A stretch of DNA of 20,742 bases from JACQRW01 sp964371935 (GCA_964371935.1 CAYJOT010000012.1:1-20742), one strand, 5' to 3'; counted from the stretch's first letter, positions 13,384-19,885 are shown. A program made the numbers and translations. The notes: generated by a model not told the origin, from the letters alone.

Positions 13384-15039
13384 ATGAATCTTGCGGAGGA
13401 GATCAAAAAATTTTTTAAAGGGGAAGTTGACGACACTCCGGCGACTTTAGATACGTACAGCCGCGATGCGAGCGTATTTCATATTCAGCCGCATCTGGTG
13501 GTGTTTCCGAAAGATGTTGATGACGTAAAAAATCTTGTCTCGTACGCGAGTGCGGCGCGCAAGAACGGTGCAAACATTTCACTGACTGCGCGGGCTGCGG
13601 GTACGGATATGAGCGGGGGGCCGCTTACCAAATCAGTTGTGGTGGAATTCACCAAATATCTGCATGAATTTAAAGAGATGGGCGAGGACTATGCGGTTGT
13701 AGAGCCGGGCATGTATTATCGCGATTTTGAAAAAAAGACGTTTGAGCGGGGACTGCTTATGCCAAGTTATCCGGCATCGCGTGAAATATGCACGGTCGGC
13801 GGCATGGTTGCGAATAATTCGGGCGGGGAGAAAACGCTTCTCTACGGTAAGACCGAGCAATATGTTGAAGAGCTGAACATGGTGCTTGCAGACGGCAATG
13901 AATATGTTTTCCATGCGCTGTCTCCCGCAGAGCTCGCGGAAAAAAAGTATCTCAATACATTCGAAGGAGAAGTGTACCGCAAAATGTCAGCGCTGATTGA
14001 AGAAAACCGCGATGCCATCACTGCCGCAAAACCGCAGGTGACGAAAAACTCATCCGGATACTTTCTGTGGAATGTGGTTGATCCGGCGGCGCAGACGTTT
14101 GATCTTGCGCAATTGATCGTGGGCTCGCAGGGGACGCTTGGGTTTATCACAAAAATTAAATTCAAGTTGGTTCGTCCAAAACCCTGCTCGCGTCTGCTGG
14201 TTATTTTTCTCAAAGATATTGCCCAGCTTGCGGGTCTGACAAAACAGGTGCTTGCATGCAAACCGGAAAGCTTTGAGTCGTACGACGACAACACACTTCG
14301 CATCGCCATCCGATTTTTTCCGGAGATTCTTAAGCGGATCAAGGGGAATATTTTCCGGCTTGCGCTCAGTTTGCTGCCGGAGGCGTGGATGCTTCTTCGC
14401 GGAGGCGTGCCAAAGCTTGTCCTACTTACGGAGTTTACGGCCGATACGCGGGAAGAGGCGGATATGCGGGCGCATGCCGCAGAGCAACAACTCAAAAAGG
14501 CATACCCGTCCTTGAAGATGCGTGTGACCCGCAGTGACGAGGAAACCCAGGAGTTCTGGCTGATCCGGCGCGAGAGTTTCAATCTGCTTCGCCACCACGT
14601 GCGGGGTCTGCGCACGGCACCGTTCATTGACGACCTGTCCGTGCGGCCGGATCTTCTGCCGGAGTTTTTACCCAAGCTGTACGATATTTTAGGCTGCTAT
14701 AAACTGCTCTACACCGTTGCCGGCCATGTAGGCGACGGTAATTTTCACATTATTCCATTGATGGATTTTCGCGATCCCAAAATCAAGGATACCATCGCCA
14801 ACCTTTCCAAAGAAGTATACGCTCTGGTCGTGCAGTACAAAGGATCCATTACCGGTGAGCACAACGACGGCCTGATCCGCACCCCGTTCGTGAAAGAGGA
14901 GTTCGGAGAAAAAATGTACCGGCTCTTTGAGGAAACCAAAAAAATCTTCGATCCCGACAACATCTTCAACCCCGGCAAAAAAGTCGGTGCCACGCTTGAG
15001 TACGCCCTCGCGCATCTGGATATAGAGACGAAAGATTAA
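13384..15039 (+). CDS. FAD-binding oxidoreductase, GlcD / D-lactate dehydrogenase type
   Basis: The 551-residue protein has an N-terminal FAD-binding domain (VVFPKDVDDVKNLVSYA; ARAAGTDMSGGPL; VGGMVANNSGGEKTLLYG) and a C-terminal FAD-oxidase domain with the HVGDGNFHII motif and a closing SITGEHNDGLIR and DPDNIFNPGKK. These match 2-hydroxyacid dehydrogenases such as GlcD and DLD. No Cys-rich iron-sulfur domain is fused, in contrast to GlcD-GlcF fusions. It oxidises a D-2-hydroxyacid such as lactate or glycolate, passing electrons to an unknown acceptor. A -10 box TAAACT ends 7 nt before the ATG, so it is probably leaderless and expressed on its own. Confidence 0.85.
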   Translation: MNLAEEIKKFFKGEVDDTPATLDTYSRDASVFHIQPHLVVFPKDVDDVKNLVSYASAARKNGANISLTARAAGTDMSGGPLTKSVVVEFTKYLHEFKEMGEDYAVVEPGMYYRDFEKKTFERGLLMPSYPASREICTVGGMVANNSGGEKTLLYGKTEQYVEELNMVLADGNEYVFHALSPAELAEKKYLNTFEGEVYRKMSALIEENRDAITAAKPQVTKNSSGYFLWNVVDPAAQTFDLAQLIVGSQGTLGFITKIKFKLVRPKPCSRLLVIFLKDIAQLAGLTKQVLACKPESFESYDDNTLRIAIRFFPEILKRIKGNIFRLALSLLPEAWMLLRGGVPKLVLLTEFTADTREEADMRAHAAEQQLKKAYPSLKMRVTRSDEETQEFWLIRRESFNLLRHHVRGLRTAPFIDDLSVRPDLLPEFLPKLYDILGCYKLLYTVAGHVGDGNFHIIPLMDFRDPKIKDTIANLSKEVYALVVQYKGSITGEHNDGLIRTPFVKEEFGEKMYRLFEETKKIFDPDNIFNPGKKVGATLEYALAHLDIETKD

Positions 15040-15071
15040 GATGTTATCCCCTATGAGCACCAAGAGATCAC

Positions 15072-15111
15072 TCTTAACAATCATCTGACGATCGTCAATA
15101 GTTTGTTAAGA
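15072..15111. repeat. Triple-dyad palindrome, copy 2
   Basis: Arms TCTTAACAA (15072-15080) and TTGTTAAGA (15103-15111) flank the same perfect 12-bp core TGACGATCGTCA (15086-15097). The arm match is 9 bp here because the outer bases differ. Geometry is identical to copy 1. The right arm supplies TTGTTA (15103-15108), a possible -35 with a TATATG (15125-15130) 16 bp downstream. Confidence 0.85.
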
Positions 15112-15127
15112 ATAGAAAGTTTGTTAT

Positions 15128-15664
15128 ATGTTTCGTAATATGCGTAAAACCACCATTACACAATTTATTATTGAAAGATTGTATGAGGCAGATGAGGCAA
15201 CAAATGCCCTGTTTCCGAGGAAATGGGAACATAGACGCTTTGCACAAATGCTCTTGGGTCTAGACTCGCGTCGAAAAATAAAACCGGGAACAATTTCCTC
15301 GATTTTATCGCGGCTGAAACAACAAGGTCTGGTAGAAGGAACCGGATCTACACGCAATACGTTGTGGCGGGTGACACAAAAAGGAAAAAGATGGCACGAG
15401 GATCAACAGAAAAAAGTAATTCTGCCCAAGTCTGACGGCATAACGCGATTAGTTATTTTTGATATTCCTGAATACGAACGAAAAAAGAGAAATGCCATTC
15501 GGGCACAACTCGTCAGTTGCAGTTTCCGACAGTTGCAAAAAAGCGCATGGATCGGTACATGCCCGTTGACCGAGGATTTCATTACACTTCTTGATGAATT
15601 GGAACTCAAAGGCAAAGTCCATATTTTCAGTGTGCGCGGGAAGGGCACGATAGTAGATATTTGA
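15128..15664 (+). CDS. Winged-helix plus Cas2-like protein (PaaX-like architecture)
   Basis: The 178-residue protein has an N-terminal winged-helix domain (to about residue 90; GTISSILSRLKQQGLVEGTG, then a wing ending WRVTQKGKRW) and a C-terminal ferredoxin-like domain like Cas2 (TRLVIFDIPEYERKKRNAIR, then an LQKSAWIGTCPL segment and HIFSVRGKGTI). PaaX regulators share this fusion. There are no other cas genes or repeats in the window, so a CRISPR role is unlikely; a DNA-binding regulator is more plausible. The ATG at 15140 is an alternative start and would sit 9 nt after a -10-like box. The gene is bracketed by palindrome copies 2 and 3, and its TGA stop overlaps the first base of copy 3. 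Confidence 0.7.
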   Translation: MFRNMRKTTITQFIIERLYEADEATNALFPRKWEHRRFAQMLLGLDSRRKIKPGTISSILSRLKQQGLVEGTGSTRNTLWRVTQKGKRWHEDQQKKVILPKSDGITRLVIFDIPEYERKKRNAIRAQLVSCSFRQLQKSAWIGTCPLTEDFITLLDELELKGKVHIFSVRGKGTIVDI

Positions 15665-15707
15665 TTCTTAACAAACTTATGACGATCGTCAGTTTATTGT
15701 TAAGAAT
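15664..15707. repeat. 44-bp triple-dyad palindrome, copy 3
   Basis: Perfect 11-bp arms ATTCTTAACAA (15664-15674) and TTGTTAAGAAT (15697-15707) surround the core TGACGATCGTCA (15680-15691) with 5-bp spacers. It begins in the stop codon of the winged-helix gene and ends 61 bp before the Nudix ATG. Its left flank (TTTG) matches that of copy 1. Confidence 0.85.
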
Positions 15708-15753
15708 AAGATTCTGGAATTTGGGAGTAAGTTTTTTTCTTTTTTAGGTCTCA

Positions 15754-15762
15754 TGCTATACT
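15754..15762 (+). promoter_or_regulatory. Extended -10 promoter for the Nudix gene
   Basis: TGCTATACT (15754-15762) is a TGn-extended -10 box, and the ATG follows 6 nt later. The -35 region is only T-rich. The palindrome copy 3 lies about 46 bp upstream of it, where an activator or repressor could act. Confidence 0.55.
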
Positions 15763-15768
15763 TTACCC

Positions 15769-16266
15769 ATGCCTGAAGAAAAGAACCAGTATCTTCATGA
15801 GGTGGTGATTACTGCGATCGTCTATAAGGGCGAGCAGTATTTGATTATGCGGCGGTCTCCGGGCAAGAAACGGTTTCCTGGCATGTGGACGGTGCCGGGC
15901 GGGAAGCTTGAGACTAACGATTACACTTCTAGGCCAAAAGAAACTCCAGAGTATTGGTACAACGTGCTGGAACATACGTTGCGCCGCGAAGTGCGGGAGG
16001 AGGCCGGGATTGAGATTACGGATATTGAGTACGTGACCAGTTTGGCTACCGTGCATGCTGACGGCAACCCTTCAATTGTGATCTCCTGCATGGCGGCGTA
16101 CGCGTGGGGCGACATCGCGCTACAGCCGGAAGAGTCCACCGAGTACGCATGGGTAACGCTGGAGGAAGTAAAACAATACGACCTTATCGGCGGCATTTAC
16201 GAGGAACTGCTGATCGCCTCACAGCGGAGAAAGGGGTTGAAAGGAGAGTGGAAGCGGATGGAGTAG
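15769..16266 (+). CDS. Nudix hydrolase
   Basis: The 165-residue protein has the Nudix fold: an N-terminal strand (HEVVITAIVYKGEQYLIMRR), the box start PGGKLE and its end RREVREEAGIEI, separated by about 22 extra residues (TNDYTSRPKETPEYWYNV...) that lengthen the standard G-x5-E-x7-REUxEExGU. The second Glu pair is intact, so metal binding is plausible. The later part contains an ITDIEYVTSLATV strand and a final LEEVKQYDLIGGI helix typical of MutT-like enzymes. It cleaves nucleoside diphosphate-linked substrates of unknown identity. It is probably leaderless. It follows the winged-helix gene and palindrome copy 3, so it may be part of that regulon. Confidence 0.85.
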   Translation: MPEEKNQYLHEVVITAIVYKGEQYLIMRRSPGKKRFPGMWTVPGGKLETNDYTSRPKETPEYWYNVLEHTLRREVREEAGIEITDIEYVTSLATVHADGNPSIVISCMAAYAWGDIALQPEESTEYAWVTLEEVKQYDLIGGIYEELLIASQRRKGLKGEWKRME

Positions 16267-16272
16267 CGGGGC

Positions 16273-16301
16273 TTGCTTTTTTATTGGCAGGGGTGTATAC
16301 T
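16273..16301 (+). promoter_or_regulatory. Promoter for the RRM protein gene
   Basis: TTGCTT (16273-16278) and TATACT (16296-16301) are 17 bp apart. Transcription should begin near 16308, giving a leader of about 164 nt. Confidence 0.65.
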
Positions 16302-16307
16302 ATGTTC

Positions 16308-16471
16308 AATGTAAGGTTCTCAACGGTTTTTCCCTAATCTATGGGGTTCCGTCGTGAAGATCTGGTAAAGCCAGACAAAGCCAGACACGGGCGGGATGGC
16401 ATAAGGGGTGAGAAAGCCATTAGTTGAAGAGAGGTCGTCTTACAAAGTAGTGTTTTTAAGCATATATCACA
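16308..16471 (+). ncRNA. Long structured 5' leader of the RRM gene
   Basis: The untranslated stretch contains a hairpin TCTGG/CCAGA (16361-16375), a tandem 10-bp repeat AAAGCCAGAC (16367-16376 and 16377-16386), and a hairpin ATGGC/GCCAT (16396-16420). It does not match a riboswitch I know. Long leaders are usual for cold-induced RNA-binding proteins, so temperature or autogenous control is plausible. No Shine-Dalgarno site is visible before ATG 16472. Confidence 0.4.
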
Positions 16472-16810
16472 ATGGCAAAGAAATTGTATGTCGGAGGTCT
16501 GTCTTACAGCACGACCGAAGACACCTTGAAGGATGCGTTTAGCCAGGCCGGAGCGGTCGAGACCGCAACCATCATCATTGATCGCATGTCCGGGCGCTCA
16601 AAAGGATTCGGTTTTGTCGAAATGACAACCGATGAAGAAGCGCAGGCAGCGATCGAGATGTGGAACGGCAAAGAGCTTGATGGCCGCACCTTGACCGTAA
16701 ACGAAGCACGCCCGATGGAGGCACGCCCACCTCGGCGCGACTTCAACGACCGCGGTGGCAACCGTGGAGGAGGCGGTTTTGGCGGAGGACGCCGCGACAG
16801 CAACTGGTAA
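16472..16810 (+). CDS. RRM RNA-binding protein with Gly-rich tail
   Basis: The 112-residue protein has one RNA recognition motif: RNP2 KLYVGGL (residues 4-10) and RNP1 KGFGFVEM (about 44-51), with conserved aromatic residues for stacking on RNA. The tail after residue 85 is rich in Arg and Gly (RGGNRGGGGFGGGRR), like cyanobacterial cold-inducible Rbp proteins. It binds single-stranded RNA in the cytoplasm, perhaps as an RNA chaperone at low temperature. It is monocistronic with its own promoter, long leader and terminator. Confidence 0.9.
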   Translation: MAKKLYVGGLSYSTTEDTLKDAFSQAGAVETATIIIDRMSGRSKGFGFVEMTTDEEAQAAIEMWNGKELDGRTLTVNEARPMEARPPRRDFNDRGGNRGGGGFGGGRRDSNW

Positions 16811-16830
16811 TCCTTCTTGGATTTTCCGGA

Positions 16831-16860
16831 AAAACATCCCGAGCGATCGGGGTGTTTTTG
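16831..16860 (+). terminator. Intrinsic terminator after the RRM gene
   Basis: Stem AACATCCCGA (16833-16842) with TCGGGGTGTT (16847-16856), one G-U pair, a GCGA tetraloop, extended by A-U pairs into a T-tract (16855-16859). Confidence 0.8.
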
Positions 16861-16886
16861 GTTTGCTGCATAAGTTCACCTACATA

Positions 16887-16909
16887 TTGGACTCTCTGGT
16901 CGAGTCCAA
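16887..16909. repeat. Hairpin at the edge of the IS remnant
   Basis: TTGGACTC (16887-16894) and GAGTCCAA (16902-16909) are perfect inverses with a 7-nt loop, ending 3 bp before the remnant's start codon. It may be the left end structure of the element. Confidence 0.4.
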
Positions 16910-16912
16910 GAA

Positions 16913-17375
16913 ATGAGAATCTTTAACGTCTATCGTGGAGTAAAAGGATTTGTCACGCGGTACCATGACGCATTACGCTATGCGTCTATGATTACACCCA
17001 AAGCTCTGAAGCAAGCCCGCATACTCGCATTCCTGGAGAGACGCGGCATCAAGACAACCATGGAGGCATGTGAGATCAAGCGCTCCACCCTGTATCTGTG
17101 GAAAAAACAGCAGAAACAAGGAAAAGGATTGATTGAGGCACCCAACGAACGCTCCAGAACGCCCAAGGTCAAACGAAACCGATTGTGGCCGATACAGAAT
17201 TACGTCTGAAATCAAACAGCAACGCGATCTTCATCCCAACGATGAATGCCCATGGTGAACGATTCAACCGTACTGAAAGACCGCACTGAGGGCTTAATCT
17301 GAAATCCCCCGTGCAGTTTATGCTCACTGCTCAATTACGGGATAAGTCCAATGTGAGGTGGACGGATACAAGGAG
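16913..17375 (+). pseudogene. Decayed IS481-like transposase
   Basis: Three fragments in different frames can be read in order. From 16913 there is an HTH region (MITPKALKQARILAFLERRG, then CEIKRSTLYLWKKQQKQG) ending at 17209. Around 17240-17280 a second frame gives NAHGERFNRT, the usual end of the integrase core. From about 17288 a third frame gives LKSPVQFML and RWTDT, the typical C-terminus. Most of the DDE core between them is missing, so this is an inactive remnant of an rve-type transposase of the kind abundant in CPR genomes. Its far end overlaps the promoter of the GtrA gene. Confidence 0.65.
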
Positions 17376-17404
17376 TTGCCGAAGATACTTACCAGTGGTA
17401 TAGT
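17376..17404 (+). promoter_or_regulatory. Promoter for the GtrA gene
   Basis: TTGCCG (17376-17381) and TATAGT (17399-17404) are 17 bp apart, with TGG before the -10 (extended type). The -35 lies at the end of the IS remnant. The leader would be about 25 nt. Confidence 0.55.
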
Positions 17405-17435
17405 GGTGATGGCGTTTTTGTTTTGATCGCGGACT

Positions 17436-18086
17436 ATGAATACAAACAAAACGGATTATGCGACTGGGTGGCTGATTGGGTTTTTTGCGGGGATCTTTCT
17501 GATCCCGGTGCTTATTAATATCGGCAATCAGGGGCATCCGGCGCTCAAGAGCTATCCGGTGCTTTTGGCGGCACCGTGGGTTGTGGCTTTTTCGATCGTG
17601 TTTGGCGTGCGGCTTGGGAAATTTCTGGCGCGGTTCCTTCCGGTATTTGACCAGTTGAGCAGATTTGGCGCGGTCGGCATTCTCAACACCTCAATTGATT
17701 TTGGCATCCTGAATTTATTCAGTTTGCTGACTGGCGCCACTGCCGGTATTATCATCGGCGGATTCAATATCCCAGGCCAAGCACTCGCGATTACCAACAG
17801 CTACTTCTGGAACAAGTACTGGGTATTCAGACAAAGCGGAGAAAACCAACAGGAGCAGGATCTGGTGAAATTTCTCACCGTCACGATCATCGGACTCATA
17901 CTCAACAGCACGCTTGTCGTGATCGCAACCACCTATATTACCCCGCCATTGGGCCTTGCCGGCGCAACCTGGCTCAACATTGCCAAAATCTTTGTAACTC
18001 TCTTTACGCTCGTCTGGAACTTTACGGGCTATAAATTTTTCGTGTTTGCTTCAAAAACCAGTCCTGCCAAGCCCGCTGCTTCTTGA
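17436..18086 (+). CDS. GtrA-family membrane protein
   Basis: The 216-residue protein has about six membrane segments. The GtrA-like domain begins near residue 75 (LSRFGAVGILNTSIDFGILN) and includes ITNSYFWNKYWVFRQS and, near the C-terminus, a WNFTGYKFFVF segment, which fit GtrA/DPMS-associated proteins. GtrA proteins are thought to move lipid-linked sugars across the membrane for cell-surface glycans. It has two extra N-terminal membrane helices (residues 10-30 and 40-60) before the core, which is longer than the usual form. No glycosyltransferase gene lies next to it. The stop codon overlaps the promoter of the following small gene. Confidence 0.8.
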   Translation: MNTNKTDYATGWLIGFFAGIFLIPVLINIGNQGHPALKSYPVLLAAPWVVAFSIVFGVRLGKFLARFLPVFDQLSRFGAVGILNTSIDFGILNLFSLLTGATAGIIIGGFNIPGQALAITNSYFWNKYWVFRQSGENQQEQDLVKFLTVTIIGLILNSTLVVIATTYITPPLGLAGATWLNIAKIFVTLFTLVWNFTGYKFFVFASKTSPAKPAAS

Positions 18087-18111
18087 CAAAGTCGCTTGAA
18101 TGAATCATGCT
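18083..18111 (+). promoter_or_regulatory. Promoter for the small membrane protein
   Basis: A perfect TTGACA (18083-18088), overlapping the GtrA stop codon, lies 17 bp from CATGCT (18106-18111). The leader would be about 40 nt. Confidence 0.5.
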
Positions 18112-18157
18112 AACCGACAGATATTTATTATAGAGTCAACAAAGGAGGAGAGTTGCC

Positions 18158-18349
18158 ATGGACTTTCGGGCGATTAAATTAACGTTACGATATTTAGGAG
18201 CGACCATTTTGTTGATTGTGTTCATAGGGCTCTATTCTTATTGGTTGGATAATATATGGTTGCCGCGTCAACTTGAAGATCCGATTATACAACAAATGAT
18301 GGAAGAGAATTTTCGGAAAAACACAACCGGATTTTATTCCGCTAAGTAG
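18158..18349 (+). CDS. Small single-span membrane protein, unknown function
   Basis: The 63-residue protein has one hydrophobic span near residues 13-28 (LGATILLIVFIGLYSYW) after a basic N-terminus, so an N-in orientation is likely, leaving a C-terminal tail of about 33 residues outside. I recognise no family. It has the best Shine-Dalgarno site in the window (AAAGGAGGAG, about 9 nt before ATG), its own promoter and its own terminator, so it is probably well expressed and monocistronic. Confidence 0.7.
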   Translation: MDFRAIKLTLRYLGATILLIVFIGLYSYWLDNIWLPRQLEDPIIQQMMEENFRKNTTGFYSAK

Positions 18350-18370
18350 GGACTTTGTTGCCAACACTCA

Positions 18371-18397
18371 TTTTTTAAGACGCCTCGCGCGTCTTTT
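18371..18397. terminator. Bidirectional-looking terminator
   Basis: Stem AAGACGC (18377-18383) with GCGTCTT (18389-18395), loop CTCGC, T-runs on both sides (18371-18376 and 18394-18397). Its right T-run also holds the -35 box of dnaX. Confidence 0.7.
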
Positions 18398-18425
18398 GCT
18401 TTTTGTGTAGTTTTCCTGCTATGCT
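18396..18425 (+). promoter_or_regulatory. Promoter for dnaX, leaderless type
   Basis: TTGCTT (18396-18401) and TATGCT (18420-18425, with TGC before it) are 18 bp apart. The ATG follows 6 nt later. Confidence 0.55.
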
Positions 18426-18431
18426 TGGCTC

Positions 18432-19535
18432 ATGAGCGAACAGGTACTCTATCGCAAATATCGCCCAAAAAGCTTTGACGAAGTGGTGGGGCAGGAGCAT
18501 GTGATCGGTGCGCTTATGAACGCGGTAAAAATGAACCGCGTTGCGCACGCATATCTTTTTTCCGGCCCGCGCGGAGTGGGCAAGACCACGAGCGCACGCC
18601 TGCTTGCCAAAGCATTAAATTGTACCGGCACGGAAAGGCCGTGCAACAAATGTCAGTCGTGCGAAGATTTTAATCAAGGCCGCTCCATGAACCTGATTGA
18701 AATAGACGCGGCATCCAACCGCGGCATAGATGAGATCCGCGAGCTTCGCGACAGCGTCCGCTTTGTGCCCACGAGCGGCGATCACAAAGTGTATGTTATA
18801 GACGAGTGCCACATGCTCACGCGCGACGCATGGAATGCATTTTTGAAAACACTTGAGGAGCCACCGGCGCACGCCATATTCGTGCTTGCCACCACGGATA
18901 TTGAAAAAGTGCCGGCTACCATTATCTCCCGCACCCAGCACTACGATTTCCGCAGGCCGCGCATTGCCGAGCTTACCGGCCGCCTACAAAAGATGGCCAA
19001 AAGCGAGGGCGTGGCGCTCGACGATACCGGCAGCCGGCTGATCGCGCTTGCGGCCGAGGGTTCGTTTCGCGACAGCGAAAGCATACTCGGCCAGATCATG
19101 GCCGTGGAAGATAAAAAAATTACTGCGCAAGAGGTGGAGGAGATTCTAGGATTGCCCCGCCGCCAGTCAATCAAAAAACTATTTGAGCTCGTCCTGGACA
19201 AAGACGCGCCTGCAGCCCTCAAACTCATTGCCGACTTGAGCGATGCCGGTTACGACCCTGCCTACATGCAAAAACTTCTCCTCCAATACTACCGTGCGGC
19301 CCTGTTTCTCAAAGCCGACCCAAAACTCCAGCCCATCATCGCCGAAGACCTGCTCCCGGAAGAGCTCGAAACCATCTCCGCTCGTGTCCCCAATTTCGCT
19401 CCCGGCGAAATCTCCCGCGCCCTTGCCGTCATCTTCGACAACATCCAACGCTTCCGCAAAACCCCCATCCCGCAACTTCCCTTAGAGCTTACCGTCTTGG
19501 AGTTGATCGGGGGGAAAAAGAGTGGTACAAATTAA
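18432..19535 (+). CDS. dnaX: DNA polymerase III subunit gamma
   Basis: This 367-residue protein is the clamp-loader ATPase that places the sliding clamp on DNA. Visible are the N-terminal YRKYRPKSFDEVVGQEHV motif, Walker A GPRGVGKTT (about residues 45-53), a zinc-binding C-x8-C-x2-C-x2-C cluster (CTGTERPCNKCQSC), Walker B VIDECHML and sensor 1 LATTDIEKVPATIISR with the SRC-like arginine. Domain III follows to residue 360. The long C-terminal tau part that binds the polymerase and helicase is missing, which is usual in CPR bacteria. tRNA-Gln follows 16 bp downstream. Confidence 0.95.
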   Translation: MSEQVLYRKYRPKSFDEVVGQEHVIGALMNAVKMNRVAHAYLFSGPRGVGKTTSARLLAKALNCTGTERPCNKCQSCEDFNQGRSMNLIEIDAASNRGIDEIRELRDSVRFVPTSGDHKVYVIDECHMLTRDAWNAFLKTLEEPPAHAIFVLATTDIEKVPATIISRTQHYDFRRPRIAELTGRLQKMAKSEGVALDDTGSRLIALAAEGSFRDSESILGQIMAVEDKKITAQEVEEILGLPRRQSIKKLFELVLDKDAPAALKLIADLSDAGYDPAYMQKLLLQYYRAALFLKADPKLQPIIAEDLLPEELETISARVPNFAPGEISRALAVIFDNIQRFRKTPIPQLPLELTVLELIGGKKSGTN

Positions 19536-19551
19536 AAGAATGAGAATTTAT

Positions 19552-19622
19552 TGCGGGATCGTCTAATGGCAGGACTCCGCCCTTTGAAGGCGGCTATCTA
19601 GGTCCGAATCCTAGTCCCGCAG
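19552..19622 (+). tRNA. tRNA-Gln (anticodon TTG)
   Basis: All arms pair: acceptor TGCGGGA/TCCCGCA, a 3-bp D stem GTC/GAC, anticodon stem CCGCC/GGCGG with loop CTTTGAA, and T stem CTAGG/CCTAG. The anticodon TTG reads CAA/CAG, so glutamine. G is the discriminator base and CCA is not encoded. The T loop reads TCCGAAT, with C in place of the near-universal U at position 55. Confidence 0.9.
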
Positions 19623-19763
19623 ATTTTCAAAACATGATTAAATCATCAGACAAAATTAGTGAATTTCCTGATCAATTTAATAAATTGGCTTTCTCATCCC
19701 GTTTTTAAAAAATAGCCCCAACATTGTCCCATAGCCCCAAATCTAAGTCAAAAGTATGTGCTA

Positions 19764-19792
19764 TTGCGCTCCCTCCTCGCATCTGCTATACT
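19764..19792 (+). promoter_or_regulatory. Promoter of the candidate small RNA
   Basis: TTGCGC (19764-19769) and TATACT (19787-19792) are 17 bp apart, with TGC before the -10 box. The start would be near 19798. The stretch 19623-19763 before it holds no gene or structure I can support. Confidence 0.6.
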
Positions 19793-19797
19793 ACATG

Positions 19798-19885
19798 TGT
19801 GCTTGTGGGGCGTCAGCCCTATTCGGCTAATTCATAAGCCGACGGCAGGCACATCAAAAAGACCGCTATATGGCGGTATTTTTTT
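19798..19885 (+). ncRNA. Candidate small RNA of about 88 nt
   Basis: A promoter stands 5 nt upstream and an intrinsic terminator closes the unit. An 8-bp closing helix pairs TGTGCTTG (19798-19805) with CAGGCACA (19846-19853), one G-U pair. Inside, CGTC (19811-19814) pairs with GACG (19841-19844), and GGCT (19825-19828) can pair either with AGCC at 19815-19818 or with AGCC at 19837-19840, two mutually exclusive hairpins. It matches no known RNA that I can recall (not SRP, 6S, tmRNA or RNase P by motif). Confidence 0.55.
19862..19885 (+). terminator. Intrinsic terminator of the candidate small RNA
   Basis: ACCGC (19862-19866) pairs with GCGGT (19873-19877), with loop TATATG, followed by A and seven T (19879-19885). 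Confidence 0.75.

Noticed and set aside
13842..14675. 277-codon minus-strand ORF inside the FAD dehydrogenase gene
   Set aside because: It is a serine- and arginine-rich shadow frame opposite a clearly recognisable protein; no motif of its own.
15128..15664. CRISPR-Cas adaptation gene cas2
   Set aside because: Only the C-terminal fold is Cas2-like and it is fused to a winged helix. There is no cas1, no other cas gene and no regularly spaced repeat array; the three palindromes are kilobases or a gene apart.
16310..16337. Short ORF (MFNVRFSTVFP) in the RRM leader as a relative of the 10314 ORF
   Set aside because: The shared FSTV residues are too few and it is only 11 codons; treated as chance.
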